Assembly (NCBI GenBank): GCA_965263205.1
Contig: CBDHHF010000030.1
Span: 186,001-250,000 of the forward strand
Direction of reading: 5' to 3'
From: JBCCIM01 sp965263205
GTDB lineage: Bacteria; Bacteroidota; Rhodothermia; Rhodothermales; JAHQVL01
DNA: 64,000 bases
The first letter of the stretch is position 1, and each line of letters opens with the position of its first letter. The translations under genes were made by a program, and so were the position numbers. Under the pieces are notes generated by a model that saw only the letters and a program-made list of their open reading frames with translations, was not told the origin of the DNA and searched no databases. Shown here in pieces: positions 52,512 to 60,557 of this stretch.

Positions 52512-53834
52512 ATGAGCACCAACGGACAGTCTCTACGATACGAAACACTCCAGCTGCACGCCGGCCAGGAGCCCGATTCCGCCACCAATTCCAGAGCGGT
52601 ACCCATCTACGCGACAACATCCTTCACGTTTAACGACTCGGAGCATGGCGCCAACCTGTTTGCGCTGAAGGAGTTTGGCAACATCTACACGCGCATCATG
52701 AACCCCACCACCGACGTGTTTGAAAAACGCGTTGCGGCATTGGAAGGGGGACTAGCCGCGTTAGCGACATCCAGCGGCCAGGCGGCACAGTTGCTCGCCA
52801 TTACCAACATCGCAGAAGCCGGCGACAACATCGTTGCTGCCAGCTATCTCTATGGCGGCACCTACAACCAGTTCAAAGTGACGCTGCCACGCCTCGGCAT
52901 ACGCGTCAAGTTTGCTAATGGCGATGATGCCGATTCAATCGAGCGCCTTATCGACGACAAAACAAAGGCAATTTACGTCGAAACGATTGGCAACCCACGC
53001 TTTAACGTGCCTGACTTTGAGGCCATTTCTGCTATCGCCAAAGCGAATGGTGTGCCGCTGATTGTTGATAACACGTTTGGTGCTGCCGGCTACCTGTGTC
53101 GCCCCATCGAGCACGGCGCAGACATTGTTGTCGAAAGTGCAACCAAGTGGATTGGTGGTCACGGCACCACGATTGGGGGCGTCATTGTCGATGCCGGCAC
53201 GTTTCCCTGGAATAACGGCAAATTCCCTGTGTTCACTGAGCCCTCACCCGGGTATCATGGGCTGAACTTCTGGGAAGTGTTTGGTCCTGAAGGTGTATTG
53301 GGGGCTAACGTAGCCTACATCATCCGCGCTCGCGTGGAAGGCCTGCGCGACCTGGGGCCTTGCCAGAATCCGTTTGGTTCGTTCCTGTTATTGCAAGGGC
53401 TTGAAACCCTGTCGCTTCGCGTACAGCGGAGCTGCGACAATGCACTCGAGCTGGCAAAATGGCTGGAATCACGGGATGATGTATCCTGGGTGAGCTACGC
53501 CGGCCTCGCGTCCCATCCTTATCACGAGAATGCCAAGAAATACCTGAAAAACGGATTTGGTGCGGTACTCTCGTTTGGTATCAAAGGTGGTACTGCTGCC
53601 GGGCAGTCGTTTGTATCCAATGTGAAGCTAGCCAGCCATTTGGCCAACGTGGGCGACGCAAAAACGCTGGTAATCCACCCTGCATCTACAACGCACCAAC
53701 AGCTTTCCGCCGAAGAGCAGGAAGCATCAGGTGTTTCTGCAGATTTGATTCGCGTTTCCGTAGGCATTGAGCACATTGATGATCTGAAAGGCGATTTTGA
53801 GCAAGCATTGGCTGCTGCCAAGGTTGCTGCATAG
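52512..53834 (+). CDS. metY: O-acetylhomoserine (thiol)-lyase
   Basis: 440 aa from ATG 52512 (MSTNGQSLRYETLQLHAGQ); the open frame from 52413 begins inside the terminator. PLP-dependent Cys/Met metabolism family: makes homocysteine from O-acetylhomoserine and sulfide. Motifs: AVPIYATTSFTF, NIYTRIMNPTTDVFEKRVAALEGG, PLP-Lys in VVESATKWIGGHGTT (about residue 212), and the C-terminal SCDNALELAKWLES...GVSADLIRVSVGIEHIDDL. The length is typical of MetY (425-445). It is the first gene of the SAM-controlled operon. Confidence 0.96.
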   Translation: MSTNGQSLRYETLQLHAGQEPDSATNSRAVPIYATTSFTFNDSEHGANLFALKEFGNIYTRIMNPTTDVFEKRVAALEGGLAALATSSGQAAQLLAITNIAEAGDNIVAASYLYGGTYNQFKVTLPRLGIRVKFANGDDADSIERLIDDKTKAIYVETIGNPRFNVPDFEAISAIAKANGVPLIVDNTFGAAGYLCRPIEHGADIVVESATKWIGGHGTTIGGVIVDAGTFPWNNGKFPVFTEPSPGYHGLNFWEVFGPEGVLGANVAYIIRARVEGLRDLGPCQNPFGSFLLLQGLETLSLRVQRSCDNALELAKWLESRDDVSWVSYAGLASHPYHENAKKYLKNGFGAVLSFGIKGGTAAGQSFVSNVKLASHLANVGDAKTLVIHPASTTHQQLSAEEQEASGVSADLIRVSVGIEHIDDLKGDFEQALAAAKVAA

Positions 53835-53876
53835 CCTGACTCATCAATGCTGGGGTTTAGTATGGTTGTGATACAT

Positions 53877-53908
53877 GTGGGACATGGGCCCATGCGTCCA
53901 TGTCCCAC
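53877..53908 (+). other. Intercistronic hairpin between metY and metX
   Basis: GTGGGACATGG and CCATGTCCCAC are perfect 11-bp arms around a 10-nt loop. There is no T-run, so it is more likely an RNA-processing or mRNA-stability element than a terminator. Confidence 0.75.
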
Positions 53909-53964
53909 GGTATACTGCCAGCTGACACCGCGTTCGTGTTCTGCAAAACGAGTGCAAAAACGAG

Positions 53965-55039
53965 ATGCATACTTTTATTGCGCCCGAGTTTCAGTTTGAA
54001 AACGGAGCTGTCATTACGCAGGCCCCTGTGCAGTATAAAACGTGGGGAACGCTCAATGATGCAGGTGATAATGCCATTATTGTTTGTCATGCGCTGACGG
54101 GGGACCCGCTCGCCGATGAGTGGTGGGGAGGACTCCTGGGCCCTGGAAAAGCGTTGGATACGGATCGGTATTTCGTGGTAGCTGCGAATGTACTGGGGTC
54201 ACCGTATGGCACCGCCTCGCCGCTTACTATCAATCCTGTTACTGACGAGCCGTATGGCGCTGATTTCCCCCAGGCCACGATCAGAGACACCGTTGCGATC
54301 CACAAAATGTTGCTCGACAACCTGGGTGTAAAGCAACTTGCGCTTGCCATAGGTGGGTCGATGGGCGGCATGCAAGTACTTGAGTGGGGATTCTACGAAG
54401 GCTTTGTACGGGCGTTGGTGCCTATTGCAGTTGGCGGCCGGCACTCAGCGTGGTGCATTGCATGGGGCGAGGCACAGCGGCAGGCCATCTACGCGGATCC
54501 CAATTGGCAGGACGGATACTATGCCGAGGGTAATGAACCTGCTGCCGGCCTGGCTGCAGCTCGGATGATGGCGATGGTCTCATACCGATCCATGCCTTCG
54601 TTCAAACAACGCTTTGCCCGCGATCGGATGCAAAACGCTGCCGGCGAAGACGTCTTCTCTGTAAACTCCTACCTGGATTACCAGGGGAAGAAACTGGTGC
54701 AACGCTTCGATGCCAATTGTTATGTGCAGTTGACATTACAAATGGACAGTCACGACGTAGCAAGAGGACGCGGTACATATCCGGATGTATTGATCCCTTG
54801 AATTAACCCAGCCGGCACTGGTTGTTGGCATTGCATCGGATGTGTTGTACTCGCTCCCGGAGCAAGAAGAATTGGCGCAGTACCTGGGCAACGCGCGCCT
54901 TGCGCTACTGCCCTCTATCCATGGACATGATGCGTTTTTAATCGAGCTTGAAACGCTCAATACGCTTGTGTTCGACTGGATGAATGAACACGTTATTCCA
55001 TCACCATCAAAAAAACAAACAGCTGTTTGCCCATCATGA
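53965..55039 (+). CDS. metX: Homoserine O-acetyltransferase, one frameshift near 54794
   Basis: The first frame (53965 to about 54795, 278 aa) carries FQFENGAVITQAPVQYKTWGTLNDAGDNAIIVCHALTGD, nucleophile elbow LAIGGSMGGMQVLEW and DSHDVARGRGTYPDVL. The second frame continues SLELTQPALVVGIASDVLYSLPEQEELAQYL with catalytic Asp and, later, LLPSIHGHDAFLIE with catalytic His, ending TGA at 55039. Both parts are needed for activity. The join lies at about 54794. The aspartokinase start overlaps this end by ATGA, which supports the second frame as the real C-terminus. It acetylates homoserine for metY. Confidence 0.9.
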
Positions 55040-55953
55040 AGCATCCCGTTGTCGTGAAATTTGGAGGATCTTCTGTAGGATCACCTGACCGATTCAAGCG
55101 CGCCGTACAGGTTGTACAGCGGCTTGCTAACGATCAGCATCGGGTGGTGGTGGTGGCGTCTGCATTGTCGGGCGTTACCAACAAACTGGTCGGCCTGTGC
55201 GATACAGACTTGCCTGCCTCAGCGCGCCATGTGCATCTGGATTGGCTGCGGGAGCGGCATCAGTTGCACGCTGCAGCTGTGTTGAGTCTGCGTGCGCAGC
55301 GTATCTATACGATCGAGTTGCAACAGCAGGTAGCTACCCTCGAAGCCCGTGTTTTTGACCGCACAGAAGATCGGGCGCGGAACGACGCCTTGTTGGCTGC
55401 CGGCGAGCGGCTCTCCAACCAGTTGTTTGCGCTTGCGCTCGAAGATGCCGGCCTGAAAAGTTGTCCAACTGATGCCTCGGAACTGATAAAAACCGATGAT
55501 CGTTTTGGCGAAGCAAATGTTGATTTAGCTGGCACCAAACAAACGGTAGCTACATGGTTCAGTCAACTTACGCCGGCCGTTATTCCTGTGATCACGGGAT
55601 TCATTGGTTGTGCACCAGATGGCAGGACCACCACACTGGGGCGTGGGGGGAGCGATTATTCTGCTGCCTTGATTGCAGCATCACTCGAAGCGTTGCGGCT
55701 GGAGCGTTGGACCGATGTAGACGGCATTTATAGCAACGATCCACGGTTGGATCAAAACGCCGTTCGTTTCGAAGAAATTGTGTTGGAAGAGGCCATTGCT
55801 TCAAATCGCGCGGGCAAGCTGGGGATGCACCGCAAAGCGCTTGATCCGTTACTGGCCGCAAAGATACCCGTCTTCGTGCGGAGTATTGATCATGTAGATT
55901 GGCCCGGGACCGTCATTCGGCCCAAGTGCCAAAAACTTGCCCGCACCGGGTAA
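55036..55953 (+). CDS. Aspartate kinase, catalytic domain only
   Basis: 305 aa from ATG 55036. It phosphorylates aspartate, the first step towards homoserine and lysine. Motifs: VVKFGGSSVGSPDRFKRAVQVV (residues 5-26), ALSGVTNKLV, GERLSNQLFALALEDAG, VITGFIGCAPDGRTTTLGRGGSDYSAALIAA and TDVDGIYSNDPRL. It ends soon after KIPVFVRSIDHVDWPGTVI, so the ACT domains (about 130 residues) that normally bind lysine or threonine are missing. The 100 bp downstream show no lost ACT frame. Translation is coupled to metX by a 4-bp overlap. Allosteric feedback is probably absent. Confidence 0.9.
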   Translation: MKHPVVVKFGGSSVGSPDRFKRAVQVVQRLANDQHRVVVVASALSGVTNKLVGLCDTDLPASARHVHLDWLRERHQLHAAAVLSLRAQRIYTIELQQQVATLEARVFDRTEDRARNDALLAAGERLSNQLFALALEDAGLKSCPTDASELIKTDDRFGEANVDLAGTKQTVATWFSQLTPAVIPVITGFIGCAPDGRTTTLGRGGSDYSAALIAASLEALRLERWTDVDGIYSNDPRLDQNAVRFEEIVLEEAIASNRAGKLGMHRKALDPLLAAKIPVFVRSIDHVDWPGTVIRPKCQKLARTG

Positions 55954-56054
55954 CAAAGGACGCATGCTTGAGACATTGTTATACGGGATACGCTACCACC
56001 GAAATGGGCAATCTCGTTTCTCGAAAAATGCAGCGCAAAATGATATAGAAAGCC

Positions 56055-57131
56055 ATGACTCCCAAGTTAAAAGTAGGCATCCTCGGTGCAACAGGCGCCG
56101 TGGGCCAAAAATTTGTTCAGATTCTCGGTAACCATCCGTGGTTCGATGTAACTGTGCTTGCAGCCTCTGAGCGGTCTGCCGGTAAACCGTATGGTGAAGC
56201 GACCAACTGGATTGGTTCGACGTCTATCCCTGCACATCTTGTTGATAAGAAGGTAGAGCTGGCGAAGCCCGGCTTCGACTGTGACTTTGTATTCTCGGGA
56301 CTCGATTCCAGCGTTGCCGGCACGCTCGAAAAGCAATTTGCTGAGGCTGGTTACCCGGTAATTTCGAACGCAAAAAACTACCGCATGCACGAAGCGGTGC
56401 CCTTGTTGATTCCTGAAGTCAACCCGGAGCATACCCAATTGATCAACAAACAAAATTGGGGGAGCGGCGGCTATATCGTGACGAATCCGAACTGCTCCAC
56501 CGTAGGCCTTGTTTGTGCCTTGAAGCCGTTGTATGACGCGTTTGATATCGAAGCGGTACAAGTCACTACGATGCAGGCGCTTTCTGGAGCAGGTTATCCG
56601 GGGGTGTCGTCACTTGATATCCTTGGGAACGTGGTACCGTACATTGGCGGGGAGGAAGACAAACTGGTAACCGAACCGCTCAAACTGCTGGGTACCTTTG
56701 AGAATGACGACATAACACATGCATCGTTCGCAGTAAGTCCGCAGTGTACGCGTGTGCCGGTGCTGGATGGACATCTGGAAACAGTAGCCATCCGTTTCCG
56801 TGAGCGCGTCTCTGCTGAAGCGGTTTGTGAGGCGTTTGACAACTTTGAATCACCTCTCGCAGGCCTGGGGTTACCTACTGCACCTTCAACATTCCTCCAG
56901 CGTTTTGACGACCCTCGCTTCCCGCAGCCACGCCGGCACGCCAATCTTGGGAATGGTATGACGGTAAGTGTCGGGCGCGTACGCCCCTGCGAGGTGCTGG
57001 ATGTAAAGTTTGTAGTGCTGTCTCATAACACCATCCGTGGTGCGGCCGGTGGCGCTGTGTTAAACGCAGAACTGCTTGTGAAACAAGGATATTTGAAACC
57101 TAAAAATGCACCGGCAGCGGTGGGGGTGTAA
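56055..57131 (+). CDS. asd: Aspartate-semialdehyde dehydrogenase
   Basis: 358 aa. NADPH-dependent reduction of aspartyl phosphate in the same pathway as the upstream aspartokinase. Motifs: VGILGATGAVGQKFVQIL (residues 6-23), SGLDSSVAGTLEKQFAEAGYPVISNAKNYRM, GGYIVTNPNCSTVGLVCALKPL with nucleophile Cys (about 155), QALSGAGYPGVSSLDI and the late HARTGRVPVLDGHLE-like QCTRVPVLDGHLETVAIRF with catalytic His. It is the archaeal/fungal-type ASADH with a 350-360 aa length. It overlaps the GNAT start by TAATG. Confidence 0.96.
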   Translation: MTPKLKVGILGATGAVGQKFVQILGNHPWFDVTVLAASERSAGKPYGEATNWIGSTSIPAHLVDKKVELAKPGFDCDFVFSGLDSSVAGTLEKQFAEAGYPVISNAKNYRMHEAVPLLIPEVNPEHTQLINKQNWGSGGYIVTNPNCSTVGLVCALKPLYDAFDIEAVQVTTMQALSGAGYPGVSSLDILGNVVPYIGGEEDKLVTEPLKLLGTFENDDITHASFAVSPQCTRVPVLDGHLETVAIRFRERVSAEAVCEAFDNFESPLAGLGLPTAPSTFLQRFDDPRFPQPRRHANLGNGMTVSVGRVRPCEVLDVKFVVLSHNTIRGAAGGAVLNAELLVKQGYLKPKNAPAAVGV

Positions 57132-57655
57132 TGGACGCGGTGACCTACCGGTCGGCTACAGCAGCGGATGCCGACATACTCTGCGATTTCTGGTTGGCGT
57201 TGATGCGTGAGCATGAAGCCATGGATCCACGCCTGGTCCTGGCAGACGATGCCGGCATGCGCTGGAAAAACGACTATATCCACTGGCTGGAAGACACAAC
57301 CTGCAACATCATGGTTGCTGTGGATGCGACGGGGCCAGTCGGCTATATTCGAGCACACAGGATGCTGGAATTACCCATTTTTGCGCCAATTCCGGAGGTA
57401 TACGTGGATAAGGTATATGTCAAGCCGGCTGCGCGTGGGCAAGGAATTGGAAAGAAGCTGCTGGCTTTTATCACCACATGGGCAGAATCCTGTGGTGCGG
57501 CACGCGTACGTCTGCGCGTACTTAAAGCCAATGAAAAAGGCATTGCTTTTTGGGAGCGAGAAGGGGCCTCAGCCTTCTATGAAACCTATACAATGGATCT
57601 CAATCCGCCACCTGAATTACCGAAAAAACAGGAAAGTCGGCGAATAGGATTTTAA
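57131..57655 (+). CDS. GNAT-family N-acetyltransferase
   Basis: 174 aa starting in the asd stop (TAATG), so translation is probably coupled. GNAT core: VYVDKVYVKPAARGQGIGKKLLAFITTWAESCGAARVRLRVLKANEKGIAFWEREGASAFYETYTMDL, with the acetyl-CoA loop RGQGIGKK (R/Q-x-x-G-x-G/A). The N-terminal half binds an unknown amine. Despite the operon position, no link to methionine is known. It could acetylate a small metabolite or a protein terminus. Confidence 0.88.
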   Translation: MDAVTYRSATAADADILCDFWLALMREHEAMDPRLVLADDAGMRWKNDYIHWLEDTTCNIMVAVDATGPVGYIRAHRMLELPIFAPIPEVYVDKVYVKPAARGQGIGKKLLAFITTWAESCGAARVRLRVLKANEKGIAFWEREGASAFYETYTMDLNPPPELPKKQESRRIGF

Positions 57656-57697
57656 CGGAACCTTGACACGGATTCTTGGTTTCACCCCACCCAACAG

Positions 57698-57773
57698 GCG
57701 GAACTAGCTCAGTTGGTAGAGCGCAACCTTGCCAAGGTTGAGGTCGCCGGTTCGAGCCCGGTGTTCCGCTCCA
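57698..57773 (+). tRNA. tRNA-Gly (anticodon GCC), CCA encoded
   Basis: 76 nt. Acceptor GCGGAAC pairs with GTTCCGC; D arm CTCAGTTGGTAGAG; anticodon stem CAACC/GGTTG with loop TTGCCAA; T arm GCCGGTTCGAGCCCGGT. The discriminator is T and the 3' CCA is encoded. A terminator follows directly. Confidence 0.96.
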
Positions 57774-57803
57774 AAGCCGATCAGTCACTGATCGGCTTTT
57801 TTT
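57774..57803 (+). terminator. tRNA-Gly terminator
   Basis: AAAGCCGATCAGT and ACTGATCGGCTTT flank a single C, followed by four further T residues. Confidence 0.93.
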
Positions 57804-57964
57804 GTTGGTGCAAAAGGCAGAGCACAAGCACACCGTTCTAGACGACTTGACCCGGGCCCCAGAGGGCCTTAGCACAACGAATAGGTTTTATGATGCGCAG
57901 TACTCGCCCAGATTCTTAGGCATCGCTCAGAATGGCGTGATGCACAGGACTATGCTATTCTTCG

Positions 57965-57994
57965 AGAGATCCCTCGCGTGCCTCAGGACGAGAC
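57965..57994 (-). repeat. Degenerate inverted REP-like hairpin
   Basis: Reads GTCCTGAGG-cac-GCGAGGGAT-type on the minus strand. It borders the 14-bp array just as two REP copies border TCGAATGCCGA units at 10.9-11.0 kb. Confidence 0.6.
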
Positions 57995-57999
57995 ACACT

Positions 58000-58163
58000 C
58001 GACACTCGGCATTCGGCATTCGACACTCGGCATTCGACACTCGGCATTCGACACTCGGCATTCGACACTCGGCATTCGACACTCGGCATTCGACACTCGG
58101 CATTCGACACTCGGCATTCGACACTCGGCATTCGACACTCGGCATTCGAAAATCGGCATTCGA
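58000..58163. repeat. 14-bp tandem array (CGACACTCGGCATT)
   Basis: Nine perfect units cover 58021-58146, with one or two imperfect units on each side. It ends about 75 bp before the sigma-like gene. The complementary unit AATGCCGAGTGTCG matches, with changes, the TCGAATGCCGATTG units at 10.86-10.98 kb and at 58.9 kb. Confidence 0.93.
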
Positions 58164-58239
58164 CATTAAAAAACCTTTTTGCCGTTGCACATCTCAACTG
58201 CGTACCCGTACTTCCATATAGTAGCATCCGAGTGCCCGT

Positions 58240-58878
58240 ATGACCCGTGAAGATTATACCACCTTACTCCGCATTGCCACACGTCACGCGCGCGTAGCCG
58301 AAGAAGCTGAAGACTTGTTGCAAGATGCACTTGTGGTAGCCATGGAAGCATCAAGGTCTGATTTTTCGAACGAATCGAATCGAAAGTGGATTTCAGGTGT
58401 GTTGCGTAACCTGGCAACCCAACAGGCGCGGACAGCAGTGCGGAGGAAGCAGCGTGACTTCGCATATAACGAGAGTAAATCACCCGAAACAGACGCAGAA
58501 TCTCCTACAGATGCGGCCAGCCAGGCACGCCGGCAATTCCTCGACGCATTGCCTCCTGCAGCACGCAAAGTAGCTGTGCTGGCGTTACATGGGTTGCACA
58601 AACAAGAAATCTGTATGCTGCTCGACGTCAAAGACACCGCTTTTCGTCAGCGACTTGCTTCAATTCGAAAAGCCCTGGGACCTTTGGGAGAGGATTTGCA
58701 GCGCGAAGTGGTAGGGCTTGCCTATGCCAGCCGCCGGCAACGTGAGAGCAATGAAGACCTGCCGCTTGGGCTCATACGCCGGGCCCTCATGAAACGTCTG
58801 AATTTTGTCATTAAGCCTGGCCAGGTATCCGTAGGCACACACGATCCGAGTGGACACCTGATCATCTTTGGAGACTGA
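58240..58878 (+). CDS. ECF-like RNA polymerase sigma factor with C-terminal extension
   Basis: 212 aa. Residues about 10-65 resemble sigma region 2 (LLRIATRHARVAEEAEDLLQDALVVAMEAS...KWISGVLRNLATQQART), with a DLLQDAL core. Residues about 95-150 resemble region 4 (QFLDALPPAARKVAVLALHGLHKQEICMLLDVKDTAFRQRLASIRKAL), the promoter -35-binding HTH. A further 60 residues (RRQRESNEDLPLGLIRRALMKRLNFVIKPGQVSVGTHDPSGHLIIFGD) are not sigma and may bind a ligand or partner. No anti-sigma gene is adjacent. The 14-bp array upstream may affect expression. Confidence 0.82.
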   Translation: MTREDYTTLLRIATRHARVAEEAEDLLQDALVVAMEASRSDFSNESNRKWISGVLRNLATQQARTAVRRKQRDFAYNESKSPETDAESPTDAASQARRQFLDALPPAARKVAVLALHGLHKQEICMLLDVKDTAFRQRLASIRKALGPLGEDLQREVVGLAYASRRQRESNEDLPLGLIRRALMKRLNFVIKPGQVSVGTHDPSGHLIIFGD

Positions 58879-58881
58879 GAA

Positions 58882-58990
58882 GGAGTGTCGAATGCTGATT
58901 TTTGATTGCGGATTTTTGATTGTGGATTGAACGTACTTCAACGCTTAATTCAACGAATTCGGCAATCGAAAATCGACACTCGAAAAAAAT
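58882..58990. repeat. Inverted pair of AGTGTCGA...GATTG modules
   Basis: GAGTGTCGAATGCTGATTTT-type sequence at 58885-58910 is mirrored by GGCAATCGAAAATCGACACTC at about 58963-58983, then an A7/T4 tract. It is a decayed relative of the 14-bp family and may end the sigma-gene transcript. Confidence 0.6.
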
Positions 58991-59082
58991 TTTACCTAAA
59001 CCCTAAATTTTTGCTCACAAAATCAGAATTGGCGGCAACTACAGGACAAAACCATCCTGTTTAACCTATTTCAAGAATAACA

Positions 59083-59469
59083 ATGCTTACTTCTTATCCT
59101 ATTACCAACCTGGTTTTCTTTGTTAAAGACCTTGAGCAGACCCGCAAGTTTTATAGTGGGGTGCTCGGTATGGACGTGCAGGAGACCGCCGGCCATGAAG
59201 GGGCTTTCCTCACAGCCGAATCCGGTTCACTGATGCTTGTCTTCATTCCAGCCGATGAAGCGCCTGGACAGAGTCCGGTGGTTGTATTTGGCCTGGATGG
59301 CGGTATCGAAGATCTGGTGGACTCGCTGGTGAAGCAGAACGTTGAGATTGTCGTACCCGTCAGCGAGGCACCTGATGGTGGGTTGACTGCCGACTTCCTT
59401 GATCCTGATGGCCACGTCCTGAGTCTTTATCAGCCGGCAGAAGCGCCGCGCCGACACGAAAATGCGTAG
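59083..59469 (+). CDS. VOC-family (glyoxalase/bleomycin-resistance-like) protein
   Basis: 128 aa, one VOC unit made of two beta-alpha-beta-beta-beta modules. It starts PITNLVFFVKDLEQTRKFYSGVLGMDVQETAG, with a second module VVVFGLDGGIEDLVDSLVKQNVEIVVPVSEAPDGGLTADFLDPDGHVLSLYQP. The DPDGHVLSL end is typical and holds a metal-ligand position. Metal-dependent isomerase, dioxygenase or drug-binding roles are all possible. It is a single gene. Confidence 0.88.
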   Translation: MLTSYPITNLVFFVKDLEQTRKFYSGVLGMDVQETAGHEGAFLTAESGSLMLVFIPADEAPGQSPVVVFGLDGGIEDLVDSLVKQNVEIVVPVSEAPDGGLTADFLDPDGHVLSLYQPAEAPRRHENA

Positions 59470-59750
59470 TTAATCTGGCACCTGAACCCGCTGGTAGCCG
59501 CCGGCGGGTTCAGCATAGCCTCGTTACACGCCTGCCCTTCTTACGCGTAATTCCGGATCCATTTAATTTCACATCAGGAGTCCGATACTGCCAGAGCAGC
59601 CTGCGTGCTCTCGCTGATATGGCGTTCATCATGCAGAAAGAAGCTGATTTCGGGTAGAATACATCAGGTTGCATTCAGTATCCGGTGTGCGTTGAAACGA
59701 ATCTTCAACTGCTATCGGCCCCCTTTCCGGCAACCTGCATTTCTATCGAT
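59470..59750. other. Intergenic, no gene seen
   Basis: No repeat module, RNA gene or support for a frame, apart from the 22 codons upstream of the chosen start of the next CDS. CACATCAGGAGTCCG at 59571-59585 looks like a ribosome-binding tract but leads to no gene. Confidence 0.45.
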
Positions 59751-60527
59751 ATGAATGGCCGCATCACGCGCATCAGCCTCTTGATTTATGCGCTTACTCT
59801 GCTTGCCGGCATCCCCTTGAACCGAGCAATTGCCCAGGGTTTTTCGCTGTGTTCTGTTGTGGATGCCAAACACAAAACAATGACACTCGCCTGGAGCAAA
59901 CCTGCCGAGGCAGTAGACGGCTATTCGTTTCACTACAATGGCCACGAACTCACGCCGTACCGGCCTACCATCGACGACGTAGAGCAGCAGAGTTACGAAG
60001 CCAATGTCGAGTTTGGTACCCATATGTTTCAGATATACGGCTTTGAGTCGGACTTCAATACCAACGAAGTTGAGCTTCACTTGAAGCGTCCCCACTATTA
60101 CACGGCGTTGGTACCGGGCCTGTATCAAAGCATCTATCGCCAACGGTACGCATCGTCATGTGGCGGTACTTCCGGGGCGTTTAAGCGGATCTGGCATGTT
60201 GCTGAGCCGGCGGTCCTCCTGGCAGCTACAGGCTACGCAACATCACTCTGGTTAGAATTCTTCAGTAACAGAAATGCAGCCCTCAACGCGCGAAATACCT
60301 ACCTCGATACACTACGCGGCGAAGAACTCGAATTGTGGCGCGAAAAGCGCGACAAAGCAAAAGACATTTTCCCCAAAGCCATGGCGGTATCGGTAGCCAC
60401 GCTCACCGTGAATGCAATCACTACGCTCTTCATGTCGCCACGCGGCAAAGCACGGATTAAGGGTGGATTCAGTCTCGATTGCAGGGGCCAAAGCAGTAGC
60501 TTGAGCGCCGTTTGTATGAAGCTGTAA
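59751..60527 (+). CDS. Envelope protein of unknown function
   Basis: 258 aa from ATG 59751 (MNGRITRISLLIYALTLLAGIPLNRAIAQ), where a signal peptide begins; the frame is open 22 codons earlier. Residues about 32-115 look like a fibronectin/carboxypeptidase-type beta-sandwich (KTMTLAWSKPAEAVDGYSFHYNGHELTPY...THMFQIYGFESDFNTNEVELHL), perhaps PEGA-like. The rest has a hydrophobic helix (AEPAVLLAATGYATSLWLEFF) and a second near the end. It has Cys residues that could pair (SSCGGTS, CRGQS, VCMKL). No family is recognised. 30 bp separate it from the beta-helix lipoprotein, so the two may be one operon. Confidence 0.7.
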   Translation: MNGRITRISLLIYALTLLAGIPLNRAIAQGFSLCSVVDAKHKTMTLAWSKPAEAVDGYSFHYNGHELTPYRPTIDDVEQQSYEANVEFGTHMFQIYGFESDFNTNEVELHLKRPHYYTALVPGLYQSIYRQRYASSCGGTSGAFKRIWHVAEPAVLLAATGYATSLWLEFFSNRNAALNARNTYLDTLRGEELELWREKRDKAKDIFPKAMAVSVATLTVNAITTLFMSPRGKARIKGGFSLDCRGQSSSLSAVCMKL

Positions 60528-60557
60528 CCGCTAGTTGGGCAATTATTCTGGGCAATC

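Noticed and set aside
58000..58163. CRISPR array
   Set aside because: The units are directly adjacent 14-mers with no variable spacers, and there are no cas genes.
57955..58227. Repeat-encoded peptides on both strands (NAECR/MPSVECR type)
   Set aside because: Open frames exist in several phases only because the 14-bp unit lacks stops; they are products of repeat DNA.
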